Shown here in pieces: positions 1-8,700 of a stretch of DNA of 30,022 nucleotides. The first letter of the stretch is position 1. Each line of letters begins with the position of its first letter. The notes under the pieces are model-generated. The model worked only from the letters and a program-made list of their open reading frames with translations, made no database searches and was not told the origin of the DNA. A program made the translations under genes and the position numbers. This DNA is from JBGTIS01 sp041745535 (GTDB lineage Bacteria; Bacteroidota; Bacteroidia; Cytophagales; Cyclobacteriaceae): positions 1 to 30,022 of the forward strand of contig JBGTIS010000135.1 in assembly GCA_041745535.1 (NCBI GenBank). The letters are read 5' to 3'.

Positions 1-1859
1 TCAGCTATATGGAAGATACACTCGGTAACCTGGCACTTCAGGCCAGCAATCCAGAAGACGACCGGTATGATGTAGCTCTGAATATTTCAGGATTTGGCAA
101 CGATGCCCGGATCAATGGGTATTACCAGAGCGATAGCCTTAACCCTTCCCTTGATTTCAATATTGATTTGAATAAACTGAATTTGGCAAGCATACAGTCG
201 TTTACTGGCGGCCAACTTGCTAATTCAGAAGGCTATATCAGTGGAGAACTTTCCCTAAACGGAAGTCCGACCAAACCCAATATGGAAGGAGCGTTACGGT
301 TTAACCAAACTAAATTTGAAGTTACTTATTTAAGAACAGTATTAGCTGCCGACAATCAGGCGATCAATTTTGGTAACGAACAGGTGCAGTTCAACAATTT
401 CACCGTTTCCGATCCAAATAATAACAGCATGGTGGTGGATGGTACTGTGAACATCAGCGACCTCACCAATCCGGGTCTGGACCTGAACATTACTTCCGAA
501 GATTTTCTGGTAATGAATACTACTGAAAAGGACAACGACATGTATTTCGGAAAACTGTTGCTGAGCAGCAACATTGATGTAACCGGAAACGCGACCCAAC
601 CTGAGATTTCTATGAATATTAGCATTGGGGACGAAAGCGCGCTTACCTACATTGTTCCTGAATCGGAAACAGGAAGCACAGAACAGGAAGGCATAGTACG
701 TTTTGTGGATAAAGATAAAGCCGGCGACCCTTTCTTTACGGATATTCAGAATGATGAGCCTGGCGATACGTTGAAATCTCCGTTAGGGATGGATCTGAAT
801 GCCAACATCAATGTTACCAAAGCCAGTCAGTTTAAAGTGGTGATCGACCCTACTTCCGGCGACCAGTTAGCCATACAAGGTGATGCCGACCTGAGCATGA
901 ATATTAATCCCGCTGGTGATATTTCATTAACCGGCCGCTATGAGGTTGCCGAAGGACAATATAACCTATCTTTTTACGGGGTAGTTAAACGACAGTTTTC
1001 TGTAAAACCGGGAAGCAGCCTGGTTTGGTCGGGTGATATTTTGAATGCCCAGGCTGATCTGACAGCCGTATATGAACTGGAAACAGCCCCTATAGAACTG
1101 ATGCAGGCTCGTATACCAGATAACAGTGAGCTCACTATTTACAAGCAGGAATTACCCTTTTTGGTTTATCTGAATATGAAGGGCGAATTATTAAAACCTG
1201 TAATATCCTTTTCGCTGGACATGCCTGATGATTCAAAAAATTATGCCGGAGGTAACGTTTATAGCGCCATTCAAGGGCTAAATCAGGTAGAATCTCAACT
1301 GAACAAGCAGGTATTTGCCTTACTGATTTTACAACGATTTATTGCTGAAAACCCGTTTGCCAGTTCAGGCGGTAGTACCGAAGGCGCGGTCCGCAGCAGT
1401 GTGAGTAAAATTTTGTCTGACCAATTGGACAAACTGACCGATCAGGTGAAAGGGATTGATATTGACGTAGGCCTAAAATCTTCTGAAGATTATTCATCAG
1501 GGCAGGCCGAAGGCCGCACCGACCTGAATCTGGGGTTGTCCAAACAGTTCCTGAACGATCGGATTACAGTGAAAGTAGCGGGCAATATCAATCTGGAAGG
1601 CAGTAACCAGCAACAGCAGAAAAATTTATCAGACTTCGCTGGCGATATTTCCATTGAATACAAATTAACTGAAGATGGAAGATTCCGGCTGGTAACCTTT
1701 AGAAAAGAAGTTTTTGAACAACTCCTGGAAGGTGAGGTTATCGAAACAGGCGCAGGATTTATTATCGTGAAAGATTATGATAAATTCAGGGAAATATTTA
1801 GAAAGAATAAGGAAGAAAACTGGAAAAAAACCGACGATGACAGTGTCTCAAAACAATAA
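1..1859 (+). CDS. tamB: TamB (DUF490) C-terminal part, cut by window edge
   Basis: This is the C-terminal ~618 residues of a TamB/DUF490 protein. The reading frame is open to the first base of the window, so the real start lies upstream and the Met at 9 is only internal. TamB is an inner-membrane-anchored periplasmic protein with a long beta-rich groove; it works with a BamA-type partner in outer-membrane protein assembly and possibly lipid transport. The visible part is repetitive beta structure (alternating NISG/LDLN-type strands) followed by the conserved family end, including the stretch GAGFIIVKDYDKFREIF near the C-terminus and a short charged tail. The next gene starts inside this one with a 23-base overlap and encodes the expected partner, TamL, which strongly supports the call. 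Family assignment is by eye. Confidence 0.9.
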   Translation, partial: SYMEDTLGNLALQASNPEDDRYDVALNISGFGNDARINGYYQSDSLNPSLDFNIDLNKLNLASIQSFTGGQLANSEGYISGELSLNGSPTKPNMEGALRFNQTKFEVTYLRTVLAADNQAINFGNEQVQFNNFTVSDPNNNSMVVDGTVNISDLTNPGLDLNITSEDFLVMNTTEKDNDMYFGKLLLSSNIDVTGNATQPEISMNISIGDESALTYIVPESETGSTEQEGIVRFVDKDKAGDPFFTDIQNDEPGDTLKSPLGMDLNANINVTKASQFKVVIDPTSGDQLAIQGDADLSMNINPAGDISLTGRYEVAEGQYNLSFYGVVKRQFSVKPGSSLVWSGDILNAQADLTAVYELETAPIELMQARIPDNSELTIYKQELPFLVYLNMKGELLKPVISFSLDMPDDSKNYAGGNVYSAIQGLNQVESQLNKQVFALLILQRFIAENPFASSGGSTEGAVRSSVSKILSDQLDKLTDQVKGIDIDVGLKSSEDYSSGQAEGRTDLNLGLSKQFLNDRITVKVAGNINLEGSNQQQQKNLSDFAGDISIEYKLTEDGRFRLVTFRKEVFEQLLEGEVIETGAGFIIVKDYDKFREIFRKNKEENWKKTDDDSVSKQ

Positions 1860-4215
1860 AACTACTTTTTTACCATCCTTAACCATTTATTGCTTTAGCA
1901 TACTGGTGATGTGCTTATGCGGTTGCAGTGCCACCAAATACCTGAAGGAAAACGAATCGTTATACACCGGGGCTGAAGTTAAACTAAAACCGCAAGGTAA
2001 GGTAAGTGACAAATCTGAAGCCACTGAAGCCCTGGAAGAATTCCTGCAACCGAAGCCTAATCTTACCATTTTTGGTTCTCGACCCCGGTTATGGATATAC
2101 TATAAAGTTGGGGAGCCGAAAAAGGAAAAAGGATTAAAGTACTTTCTCAGAACCAAAGTGGGTGAACCACCCCTGCTTTTTAAAGATGTAAATCCTGAGC
2201 GAATCCGCAGCCAGATGAACAACGAATTGTTCAACATGGGCTTTTTTGATGCGGAAGTAAAGTATGAAATTAATAAAGAGGAGAAAACTACCAATGTAGA
2301 TTACATCGCTACGGTGAGTGCTCCTTACACCATTAAGGAAGTCTTCTTTCCTACCGATAGCAGTGACTTATCTACCAGAATTAAAGCCCTGGAAGAAAAA
2401 ACGCTACTCAAACCCGGAAACCGTTTCGACCTTGATGATTTACAGGAAGAAAGACAAAGAATTGAGAATGCCCTGAAAGATCAGGGATTCTATTATTTTA
2501 ACAATGACAACCTGATTTTCGAAACTGATAGTACCATTGGCAACAAACAGATCAATTTGTATTTAAAAGTTAAGGAAAACGCGCCAGCGCAGGCTTCAAA
2601 AATTTATAAAATCAATAAAATAGACATTTACCCCAACTACTCTATCACCAATTCAGGAAATCTTCAGTCGGGTGAACATACTATGGTAGATAGTATGAAT
2701 TATTATGCTGATAATGATATGTTCCGGCCCCAGGCCCTTACGAGTGCTATATTACTGAAAAAAGGGAATATTTATTCCAGGCAGCTACACAATAAATCGC
2801 TGAACAGGCTGATTGGACTGGGAACTTTTAAGTTTGTGAATATGCGGTTTTTTGAAGATACCGTTAATCAAAGCCTGCATACCATCGTATACCTGACTCC
2901 CCTTAAAAAGAAATCACTCAGGCTGGAATTACAGGCTGTGTCTAAGTCGAACAACTTTGTAGGTCCCGGATTGAATTTAACTTTTACCAACCGCAATTTA
3001 TTTCGCGGTGCCGAACTGTTAAACATCACACTAAATTCCAGCTTCGAAACCCAGGTTAGCGGTCAGCAAAACAATCCACTGAATTCATTTGAGGTGGGGT
3101 TGCAGGGAAATTTGCTATTTCCACGGTTTATTACCCCATTCAATATCCGGAGCCGGTATAAATTTGTGCCACAAACGCAGGTCGGCGCCGGGATTACCAT
3201 ATTGAATCGGGTGCAGTATTTCCGTATGAATTCTTTTAACCTGAATTATGGATTCATTTGGAAAGAAGCTAATACCGTTAGCCATACATTGTTTCCGGCA
3301 GACATCAGTTTCGTACAATTAGCCAATCAGGGTCCTTTATTTGCCCCACTGATAGAAAGCAATCCTTTTCTGGCCAGAACCTATCAAAATCAGTTTATTT
3401 TAGGCGGAAGGTATTCTTTTACCTATAATTCAAAACTGGCAGAGCGGAACCTGGAAAAAGATAATAACTTCTTTTTCAATGCCAACATTGATATTTCTGG
3501 CAACCTGCTTCATCTGCTGCAATCGGGCGTGCGTAATACAGAAAATACAGCGGATAATCCATATACTATTTTTGGTGCCGCTTATTCGCAATATGGAAAA
3601 TTTGATGTGGATTTCAGGCATTTTTATCGGCTTGACAAAAGGAATCTGATCGCTACCCGGCTAATCACGGGTGTGGGTATCCCTTATGGAAACTCTTCTA
3701 TCCTACCCTACGTCAAACAATTTTCCGCCGGTGGTTCCAATAGCATCAGGGCTTTCCGCGCCCGATCGGTGGGTCCGGGTATTTACTACAACGAAGCCTT
3801 TAACAGCGATACGGTTTTTATAGACCAAACCGGCGATATCAAACTGGAAGGTTCAATGGAATACAGGTTCGATATCGCAGGACCAATCAAGGGAGCCTTA
3901 TTTACTGATGCTGGTAACATCTGGCTGGCTAAAACAGACTCAACCCGCATTGGTGGAGCGTTTGATCAGAAAAACTTTTTAAAGCAACTGGCAGTAGGTA
4001 CCGGCTTGGGATTACGCATTGATACCGACTTTTTTGTACTGCGTTTGGATGTTGCTTTTCCGATCAGAAAACCAGTGCCTTTAACCAGCGGCACGCCATC
4101 TGGCGCAGCCGTAGCGGCTCCTTTCCAGTGGGTTTTTGATGACATCGCTTTCGGCAGTAAAAGCTGGAGAAAGGAGAACCTGGTATGGAACATCGCCATC
4201 GGCTATCCCTTTTAA
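1837..4215 (+). CDS. tamL: TamL: lipidated TamA/BamA-family outer-membrane barrel
   Basis: A BamA/TamA-superfamily protein of 792 residues. I chose the ATG at 1837 because it puts a lipoprotein signal at the N-terminus: hydrophobic residues about 11-28 and the lipobox LCGC with Cys30, followed by SATKYL. A longer frame from 1777 would add 20 charged residues in front of the signal and is less likely. POTRA-like repeats follow (for example the segment with LEEKTLLKPGNRFDLDDLQ, and a later one with LLKKGNIYSRQLHNKSLNRL). From roughly residue 355 onward there is a beta-barrel with NLTFTNRNLFRGAELL and a conserved SIRAFRARSVGPG motif. The protein ends in Phe, as barrel proteins do. Lipidated TamA relatives next to TamB are known in Bacteroidetes as TamL. 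Translation is probably coupled to tamB. Confidence 0.9.
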   Translation: MTVSQNNKTTFLPSLTIYCFSILVMCLCGCSATKYLKENESLYTGAEVKLKPQGKVSDKSEATEALEEFLQPKPNLTIFGSRPRLWIYYKVGEPKKEKGLKYFLRTKVGEPPLLFKDVNPERIRSQMNNELFNMGFFDAEVKYEINKEEKTTNVDYIATVSAPYTIKEVFFPTDSSDLSTRIKALEEKTLLKPGNRFDLDDLQEERQRIENALKDQGFYYFNNDNLIFETDSTIGNKQINLYLKVKENAPAQASKIYKINKIDIYPNYSITNSGNLQSGEHTMVDSMNYYADNDMFRPQALTSAILLKKGNIYSRQLHNKSLNRLIGLGTFKFVNMRFFEDTVNQSLHTIVYLTPLKKKSLRLELQAVSKSNNFVGPGLNLTFTNRNLFRGAELLNITLNSSFETQVSGQQNNPLNSFEVGLQGNLLFPRFITPFNIRSRYKFVPQTQVGAGITILNRVQYFRMNSFNLNYGFIWKEANTVSHTLFPADISFVQLANQGPLFAPLIESNPFLARTYQNQFILGGRYSFTYNSKLAERNLEKDNNFFFNANIDISGNLLHLLQSGVRNTENTADNPYTIFGAAYSQYGKFDVDFRHFYRLDKRNLIATRLITGVGIPYGNSSILPYVKQFSAGGSNSIRAFRARSVGPGIYYNEAFNSDTVFIDQTGDIKLEGSMEYRFDIAGPIKGALFTDAGNIWLAKTDSTRIGGAFDQKNFLKQLAVGTGLGLRIDTDFFVLRLDVAFPIRKPVPLTSGTPSGAAVAAPFQWVFDDIAFGSKSWRKENLVWNIAIGYPF

Positions 4216-4247
4216 AGAAACTGCTTCTACCATATTTATGAATGACC

Positions 4248-4279
4248 CAACATATGTAGAAAATTTTCTACATGTGTTG
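4248..4279. repeat. 32-bp near-perfect palindrome with an 18-bp perfect core
   Basis: The arms CAACATATGTAGAAAA and TTTTCTACATGTGTTG are reverse complements with one mismatch and no loop. The central 18 bases, TGTAGAAAATTTTCTACA, are perfectly symmetric. The right arm also overlaps a second possible hairpin, GTGTT-GAAA-AACAC (4274-4287). It lies 32 bases after the tamL stop and about 190 bases before the OmpA-lipoprotein start. No clean U-tract follows, so an operator for a dimeric regulator is as likely as a bidirectional terminator. Confidence 0.6.
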
Positions 4280-4468
4280 AAAAACACCATAAATTTTTGT
4301 TGCCAGATTTTCTATTGTTTGTCCCCTACCCCACTTATAAAAAACACCGTTTTAAGCTATTTAAGCACAAAAAGGCAAGTTTAACTCCCAAAATTGTTTC
4401 ACCATTTTTATAGGGTTGGATACGGTATCTTATTTGAATACTGATTACTTAAACAAAATAAAATACCT

Positions 4469-5245
4469 ATGACAATTTTAATAAATAAAACCATTTCTTT
4501 TGTTACAACCGCGTTATTTATCGCTACTATTTTTGGTGGGGCTGCGGGCCTGACTGGTTGTAATGCCAGTCGTACCACAAAAGGAGGCGCCATTGGAGCC
4601 GGTGCCGGTGCCGCTGTGGGCGGAGTAATCGGAAGCCGGTCTGACAATACCGCGGTGGGTGCTATTATTGGTGCTACTGTGGGTGGCGCTGCCGGCGCAC
4701 TCATTGGCCGCCACATGGACAAACAGGCTGAAGAACTGCAGAGAGACCTGGAAAATGCCACTGTAGAACGGGTGGGTGAAGGTATAAAAATCACTTTCAA
4801 CTCGGGTTTACTCTTTGATGTGGATGAATACAGCTTAAAAGAAAATACCAAGCAAAACCTGGATGACCTGGCCGAAACTTTAAAAAAATATGATGACACT
4901 GAAATTCTGATTGAAGGACATACCGACAATACAGGTACCGACCTGCACAATCAGGAACTTTCAGAGAGCCGGGCCGCTGCTGTAGCCGATTATCTGGCTG
5001 TTGATGGCGTAGATTCCAAGCGGATTATTACAGAAGGATATGGTGAAACGCAACCCATTGCCGACAATGAAACAGACCAGGGAAGAGAACAAAACAGAAG
5101 GGTAGAAGTAGCTATATACGCGAATAAAAAGATGAAAAAAGCCGCTAAAAAGGGAGAGCTTTCATATCATTCTGAACAGTTTTCGCAACCTGTTTTACCA
5201 CCCTTAACCAGGCTTTACCTGGATAATAAGCAGGTACAGAATTAA
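4469..5245 (+). CDS. OmpA-family lipoprotein with glycine-zipper domain
   Basis: A 258-residue envelope protein that should tether the outer membrane to peptidoglycan. It has a signal peptide with a lipobox ending GLTGC (Cys31). A glycine-zipper segment follows at about residues 38-80, rich in GAGAGAAVGG-type repeats. The OmpA C-terminal domain spans about residues 105-218, with FNSGLLFDVDEYSL, the conserved GHTDNTG block and NRRVEVAI at its end. The last ~35 residues are basic and then unstructured. The gene stands alone, with 253 bases upstream holding a large palindrome and a hairpin terminator shortly downstream. This glycine-zipper plus OmpA layout is common in Bacteroidetes and proteobacterial lipoproteins of the YiaD type. 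Confidence 0.9.
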   Translation: MTILINKTISFVTTALFIATIFGGAAGLTGCNASRTTKGGAIGAGAGAAVGGVIGSRSDNTAVGAIIGATVGGAAGALIGRHMDKQAEELQRDLENATVERVGEGIKITFNSGLLFDVDEYSLKENTKQNLDDLAETLKKYDDTEILIEGHTDNTGTDLHNQELSESRAAAVADYLAVDGVDSKRIITEGYGETQPIADNETDQGREQNRRVEVAIYANKKMKKAAKKGELSYHSEQFSQPVLPPLTRLYLDNKQVQN

Positions 5246-5272
5246 ATAATTGATTCTGATTTCTGAAACAGC

Positions 5273-5315
5273 GAACCTGGCTTTTTCTAATAAAATCCAG
5301 GTTTCCTTTTATTTA
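5273..5315 (+). terminator. Probable intrinsic terminator after the OmpA gene
   Basis: Inverted repeat AACCTGG (5274-5280) and CCAGGTT (5297-5303), a perfect 7-bp stem with a 16-base loop, followed by TCCTTTTATTT. It sits 28 bases after the OmpA stop codon. The loop is long, so efficiency is uncertain. Confidence 0.55.
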
Positions 5316-5359
5316 ACTGGCTTGAAAAGTAATAAACTTTTATTAAAATAATATATATT

Positions 5360-5386
5360 GTACAAACAGTGACCAACTGTTTGTAC
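5360..5386. promoter_or_regulatory. 11-bp perfect inverted repeat upstream of the barrel gene
   Basis: GTACAAACAGT (5360-5370), a 5-base spacer GACCA, then ACTGTTTGTAC (5376-5386): both arms match exactly. It lies 22 bases before the GTG start of the next gene. The spacing and perfect symmetry suit either an operator for a homodimeric regulator or an RNA hairpin in the leader. No U-tract follows, so it is not a standard terminator. Confidence 0.6.
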
Positions 5387-5408
5387 CAACTCGAAATGAA
5401 GGAAAAAT

Positions 5409-7382
5409 GTGATCATTAAGTTAAACTTTGTATTGCTGATTGTCTTTTTTACGTTCACAGCTACTGATCTTTTTTCACAAGGCAAAAAGCCGCTCAAATC
5501 AGGAATGGATACGATACATGTGGTAGGGCAAAGCATTATTTTTATCAACGATTCGGCTATTTATATTCAAAACGATACTATTCTGTATCTTCCCGATTCG
5601 GTCAGCATTCAATATAAAAGAGGCAAAGAACCTGATGAATCAGGTTTATATGATACACTCAAAGAGAAATTATCCAGAAATAGAATAACCGATAAAATTC
5701 AGGATTTTCTAATCAGGGATAATCCTAAAAAAAAGCACAAACCGACACCTGCTGAAGAAAACCGGAAAGTGGCACGGCAATACCGGAAAAGCGCGGGCAA
5801 AACAATTGGAGAAATCCACATAAAACAACTTGAACCTTTTGGCACCACTATTTCCGATACATCCGTTCAGGTGGATAAATGGCACATCAATGCCGCGAAT
5901 AAACTGCACCTGTTAACCTGGCAAAAAGTAATTTATAATAACCTTTTGTTTAAGCGTGGCGACCAGGTTGATCCGCTTACAATCGCGGACAGCGAAAGGT
6001 TTCTTCGGACATTGCCCTTTATTAAAGATGCCAGAATATACCTTAAACCCTCCGCCATAAGTAAAGAAGTAGTAGATGTGCTGGTTGTTACCAAAGATGT
6101 ATGGTCAATAACCGGCAGCCTTGAGGTAAGCCGGCTCAACGCCATGGATGTAAACGTACGGGAACGCAATCTGCTGGGTACCGGTCATGAACTAAATAAT
6201 ACCATTACCTTCGATACCCGTGAAAATCCTGTTTTCGGATACATCGGGAACTACAGAATTCCTAATATTAAACGCTCGTTCACCGTAGGTGAATTCAATT
6301 TTGCTTATTCGGAACCGGTTCAATTGTGGGAAATAAATTTATACCGCAATTTTATAACACCAGATATCCTGAATGCCGGAGGATTTAAAATCGGAAACAA
6401 ACGTATTTTTCATGAAAATCCGTTGACCGATACCAGCAGAATTCAATTTCCTATTCATTACAGCCAGCAGGATTTCTGGTTCGGCAGAGCCTTTGAATAC
6501 CGTGCTGATACCGTTGGCAGACCTAAAATTGTTTTTTCAGGAAGATTTTTACGGTATAATTTTACCGACAGGCCGGAAGTAAGGCTCGATACCAACAGGT
6601 TATATACCAACCGTGTTATGTTATTGGGCGCGGTTAGTTTAACAAAAAGGCAATATTCTACCAATAACCTCATTTTTGGCTACGGCATTACCGAAGACAT
6701 CCCATCGGGCCACCTGCTTACCCTTACCTTTGGAAAAGAATTTAATGAATTCAATAACAGAACCTATCTGGGCCTCGATTTCTCGAAGGGTAACTTCATT
6801 GGTAAACTGGGGTACCTTCGGGGCAATCTGGCTTTTGGTGGGTACATTAATAAAAGAAATTTTGAACAGGGTTTAATGCAAACCAAGTTTAACTATTTTA
6901 GTCACCTGCTACGAATTAAAAAATATTACCTCAGGCAGTTCATTAATATTGATTATCAGCTTGGAATTGGCCGACTGCAGCAGGAAAGAATCAGTTTGGG
7001 CACTGAAAACGGAATCAGGGGATTCAGAAACCGGGAACTGCTGGGCACAAAAAAAATAACTATTTCAACCGAAACCGCACTGTTTACCCCCTATTATCTT
7101 TTTGGTTTTCGTTTCGCGGTTTTTGCCTTCGCCGACCTGGGAATGGTTACCAATAACCAGTCGTTTTTCGGCGCCAAACTTTATCAGGGCTACGGCATCG
7201 GATTCAGGGTAAGGAATGAAAACCTGACTTTTAATACCTTCCAGATCAGGATTGGAATATACCCTGTAACCTTGCCTGGTTCTTCATTTTTGAAATTTGA
7301 TTTTGCCAGCAGACCCCGACTGTACCTGGAAGATTTCGCGCCTTCACAACCCCGTACCCTTGATTTTTACTATCTAGAATAA
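5409..7382 (+). CDS. BamA/TamA-like outer-membrane barrel protein
   Basis: A 657-residue outer-membrane protein of the Omp85 type. It starts at GTG 5409, with AAGGA five bases upstream; the ATG two bases earlier is out of frame. A signal peptide covers residues 1-24, probably cleaved after LFSQ. Residues ~25-125 are charged and I do not recognise them. One clear POTRA-like domain follows at about 130-230 (SERFLRTLPFIKDARIYL, VDVLVVTKDVWSITGSLEVS). The barrel starts near NVRERNLLGTGHELNN and contains GTENGIRGFRNREL, the barrel equivalent of the Omp85 RGF motif. The C-terminus is DFYYLE, not the usual terminal aromatic. With so few visible POTRA domains it is unlikely to be the essential BamA; a specialised Omp85 relative is the safer call. 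Confidence 0.8.
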   Translation: MIIKLNFVLLIVFFTFTATDLFSQGKKPLKSGMDTIHVVGQSIIFINDSAIYIQNDTILYLPDSVSIQYKRGKEPDESGLYDTLKEKLSRNRITDKIQDFLIRDNPKKKHKPTPAEENRKVARQYRKSAGKTIGEIHIKQLEPFGTTISDTSVQVDKWHINAANKLHLLTWQKVIYNNLLFKRGDQVDPLTIADSERFLRTLPFIKDARIYLKPSAISKEVVDVLVVTKDVWSITGSLEVSRLNAMDVNVRERNLLGTGHELNNTITFDTRENPVFGYIGNYRIPNIKRSFTVGEFNFAYSEPVQLWEINLYRNFITPDILNAGGFKIGNKRIFHENPLTDTSRIQFPIHYSQQDFWFGRAFEYRADTVGRPKIVFSGRFLRYNFTDRPEVRLDTNRLYTNRVMLLGAVSLTKRQYSTNNLIFGYGITEDIPSGHLLTLTFGKEFNEFNNRTYLGLDFSKGNFIGKLGYLRGNLAFGGYINKRNFEQGLMQTKFNYFSHLLRIKKYYLRQFINIDYQLGIGRLQQERISLGTENGIRGFRNRELLGTKKITISTETALFTPYYLFGFRFAVFAFADLGMVTNNQSFFGAKLYQGYGIGFRVRNENLTFNTFQIRIGIYPVTLPGSSFLKFDFASRPRLYLEDFAPSQPRTLDFYYLE

Positions 7383-7523
7383 CAATTTCCCAATGTGTAG
7401 AACATTTTTCCCAGTATAGATAATGAATTTGATAAATTTCATTTAAATTTAATACCATAAGGAATTGGCACAAATTTTCAATATAATATTATGGATAATT
7501 CAAAAAACACTAACTATTCTAAC

Positions 7524-8090
7524 ATGAAAATCAATATTCTACTTTTAGCCTTATTAATTGGCACATCCTTTCTGCTATCAGGTTGCTTTAGCACTATGAC
7601 CTATACCAAAGCTAACCAAAAAAACCAGGATAACTTTACCAACGAGGGTGAGTTGGATGATGCTAACTTTTTAGTAGAGGCAAAAAGTGCCAGCATTTTG
7701 GAAATCAAACTGGCAGAGCACGCTGCCGAATCCGGGTATTCCGCCGCGGTAGTGGAATACTCGAAAGAAACCTATTCGGAAGACAAAGACCTGGCAAAAG
7801 AAATTAACCGGGCAGCCAGAAAAAATAAAATAAAACTGCCCGATGAAATGGGCCCCGAACACCAACGGGTTTATAACCAACTGGTAGCGGCTGACAAAAG
7901 AGATTTTGATAAAGATTATATGTATGCCCTCGAAACATTGCACCGTGATAATCTGGAAAGGTATCAGGATTTTGCTACCGACGGGCATTTTGATGATGTG
8001 AGGTCATTCGCGGCCGAACACCTCAGCTTAATAGAAAATCACCAAAATATGGCTGAAGAAGTTCGCGATAAACTATTAACCACTTATTGA
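7524..8090 (+). CDS. DUF4142-type lipoprotein
   Basis: A 188-residue protein whose body matches the DUF4142 pattern: a four-helix, ferritin-like arrangement with LVEAKSASILEIKLAEHAA near the start, DKRDFDKDYMYALETLH in the middle and AAEHLSLIENHQNMAEEV at the end. I chose ATG 7524 over the in-frame ATG at 7491 because it begins directly with a lipoprotein signal (MKINILLLAL, lipobox LLSGC, Cys21). Function in this family is unknown; members are exported and widespread in Bacteroidetes and Proteobacteria. The small lipoprotein gene follows 17 bases later, so the two are probably co-transcribed. Confidence 0.75.
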   Translation: MKINILLLALLIGTSFLLSGCFSTMTYTKANQKNQDNFTNEGELDDANFLVEAKSASILEIKLAEHAAESGYSAAVVEYSKETYSEDKDLAKEINRAARKNKIKLPDEMGPEHQRVYNQLVAADKRDFDKDYMYALETLHRDNLERYQDFATDGHFDDVRSFAAEHLSLIENHQNMAEEVRDKLLTTY

Positions 8091-8107
8091 TTTTAAGAAC
8101 TGAACTT

Positions 8108-8269
8108 ATGAGAAAATTTATTATAGCCGCTTCCTTATTTACTTTATTGGTGGCCCATGGATGCGGGCCAAAAATTAAGTCTGAAGCAGATCAGGAAACC
8201 AAAACCGACAGCCTGGATTTACAAGAAGGAAAAGGCGAAGGACCAGTTCCTGAAGAAATTATTAAATAA
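8108..8269 (+). CDS. Small putative lipoprotein, 53 aa
   Basis: A very short protein with a signal peptide (MRKFIIAASLFTLLVAHGC, candidate lipid-bearing Cys19) and then about 34 charged residues rich in Lys, Glu and Asp. The lipobox is imperfect because it has His at -2. No domain is recognisable. It sits 17 bases after the DUF4142 gene and 32 bases before a small membrane protein gene, all on the same strand. Start ATG 8108 is chosen over an in-frame ATG or ATT upstream because it starts right at the signal. Function unknown. Confidence 0.55.
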   Translation: MRKFIIAASLFTLLVAHGCGPKIKSEADQETKTDSLDLQEGKGEGPVPEEIIK

Positions 8270-8301
8270 ACCGACAGTTTGTAAATTAAACTTTTTTAGT
8301 T

Positions 8302-8685
8302 GTGTACCTTAATATTGTTTTTCCATTTATTCTTTCAATTTTTCTGACTTCTACCTTTACCTGGTTAAAATTCAGAACTTTTAAAAGGCTTTGGAGTGTA
8401 CAGGTATGGCCTGCTTTTCTGGTAATTTTTCTGGGAACCTGGGCTACCAGCCTGTGGATCAAACCGCTTGAATTTATTACAGATGGCTATAATTATGCCT
8501 GGGTAGCCATATTGGCTGTAGGCGCCTTATTAATGATTGTGCTGGTTATGTTATTACCTGAGCATCGGGAAAAAAATGAGAAAGCAAAAGCCAAAAACGA
8601 TACCTTAAAGGAGTTAGGTATTTTTTTCTGGATACTTATCATTGTGCTCTCTATTCCTATTATTTTAGGATATACCCTAACATAA
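8302..8685 (+). CDS. Small three-helix membrane protein, unknown function
   Basis: A 127-residue protein with three to four hydrophobic stretches: about residues 3-20, 34-52, 65-85 and 105-126. A charged cytoplasmic-looking segment (PEHREKNEKAKAKNDTLKE) lies before the last helix. The only plausible start is GTG 8302, because an in-frame stop occurs at 8287. It resembles small uncharacterised Bacteroidetes membrane proteins near envelope genes, but I do not recognise a named family. It is the last plus-strand gene of the envelope block, and it converges on the response regulator gene with a gap of only 15 bases. Confidence 0.6.
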   Translation: MYLNIVFPFILSIFLTSTFTWLKFRTFKRLWSVQVWPAFLVIFLGTWATSLWIKPLEFITDGYNYAWVAILAVGALLMIVLVMLLPEHREKNEKAKAKNDTLKELGIFFWILIIVLSIPIILGYTLT

Positions 8686-8700
8686 AAACTTTCATTGTTA

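Noticed and set aside
4408..4950. 180-codon minus-strand frame opposite the OmpA lipoprotein
   Set aside because: Pro/Ala-rich content mirrors the glycine-zipper coding sequence; not a gene.
8276..8297. AGTTT...AAACT followed by T-run between two small genes, a possible terminator
   Set aside because: The stem is only 5 bp and AT-rich, and it lies just 5 bases before the next start codon; too weak to claim.
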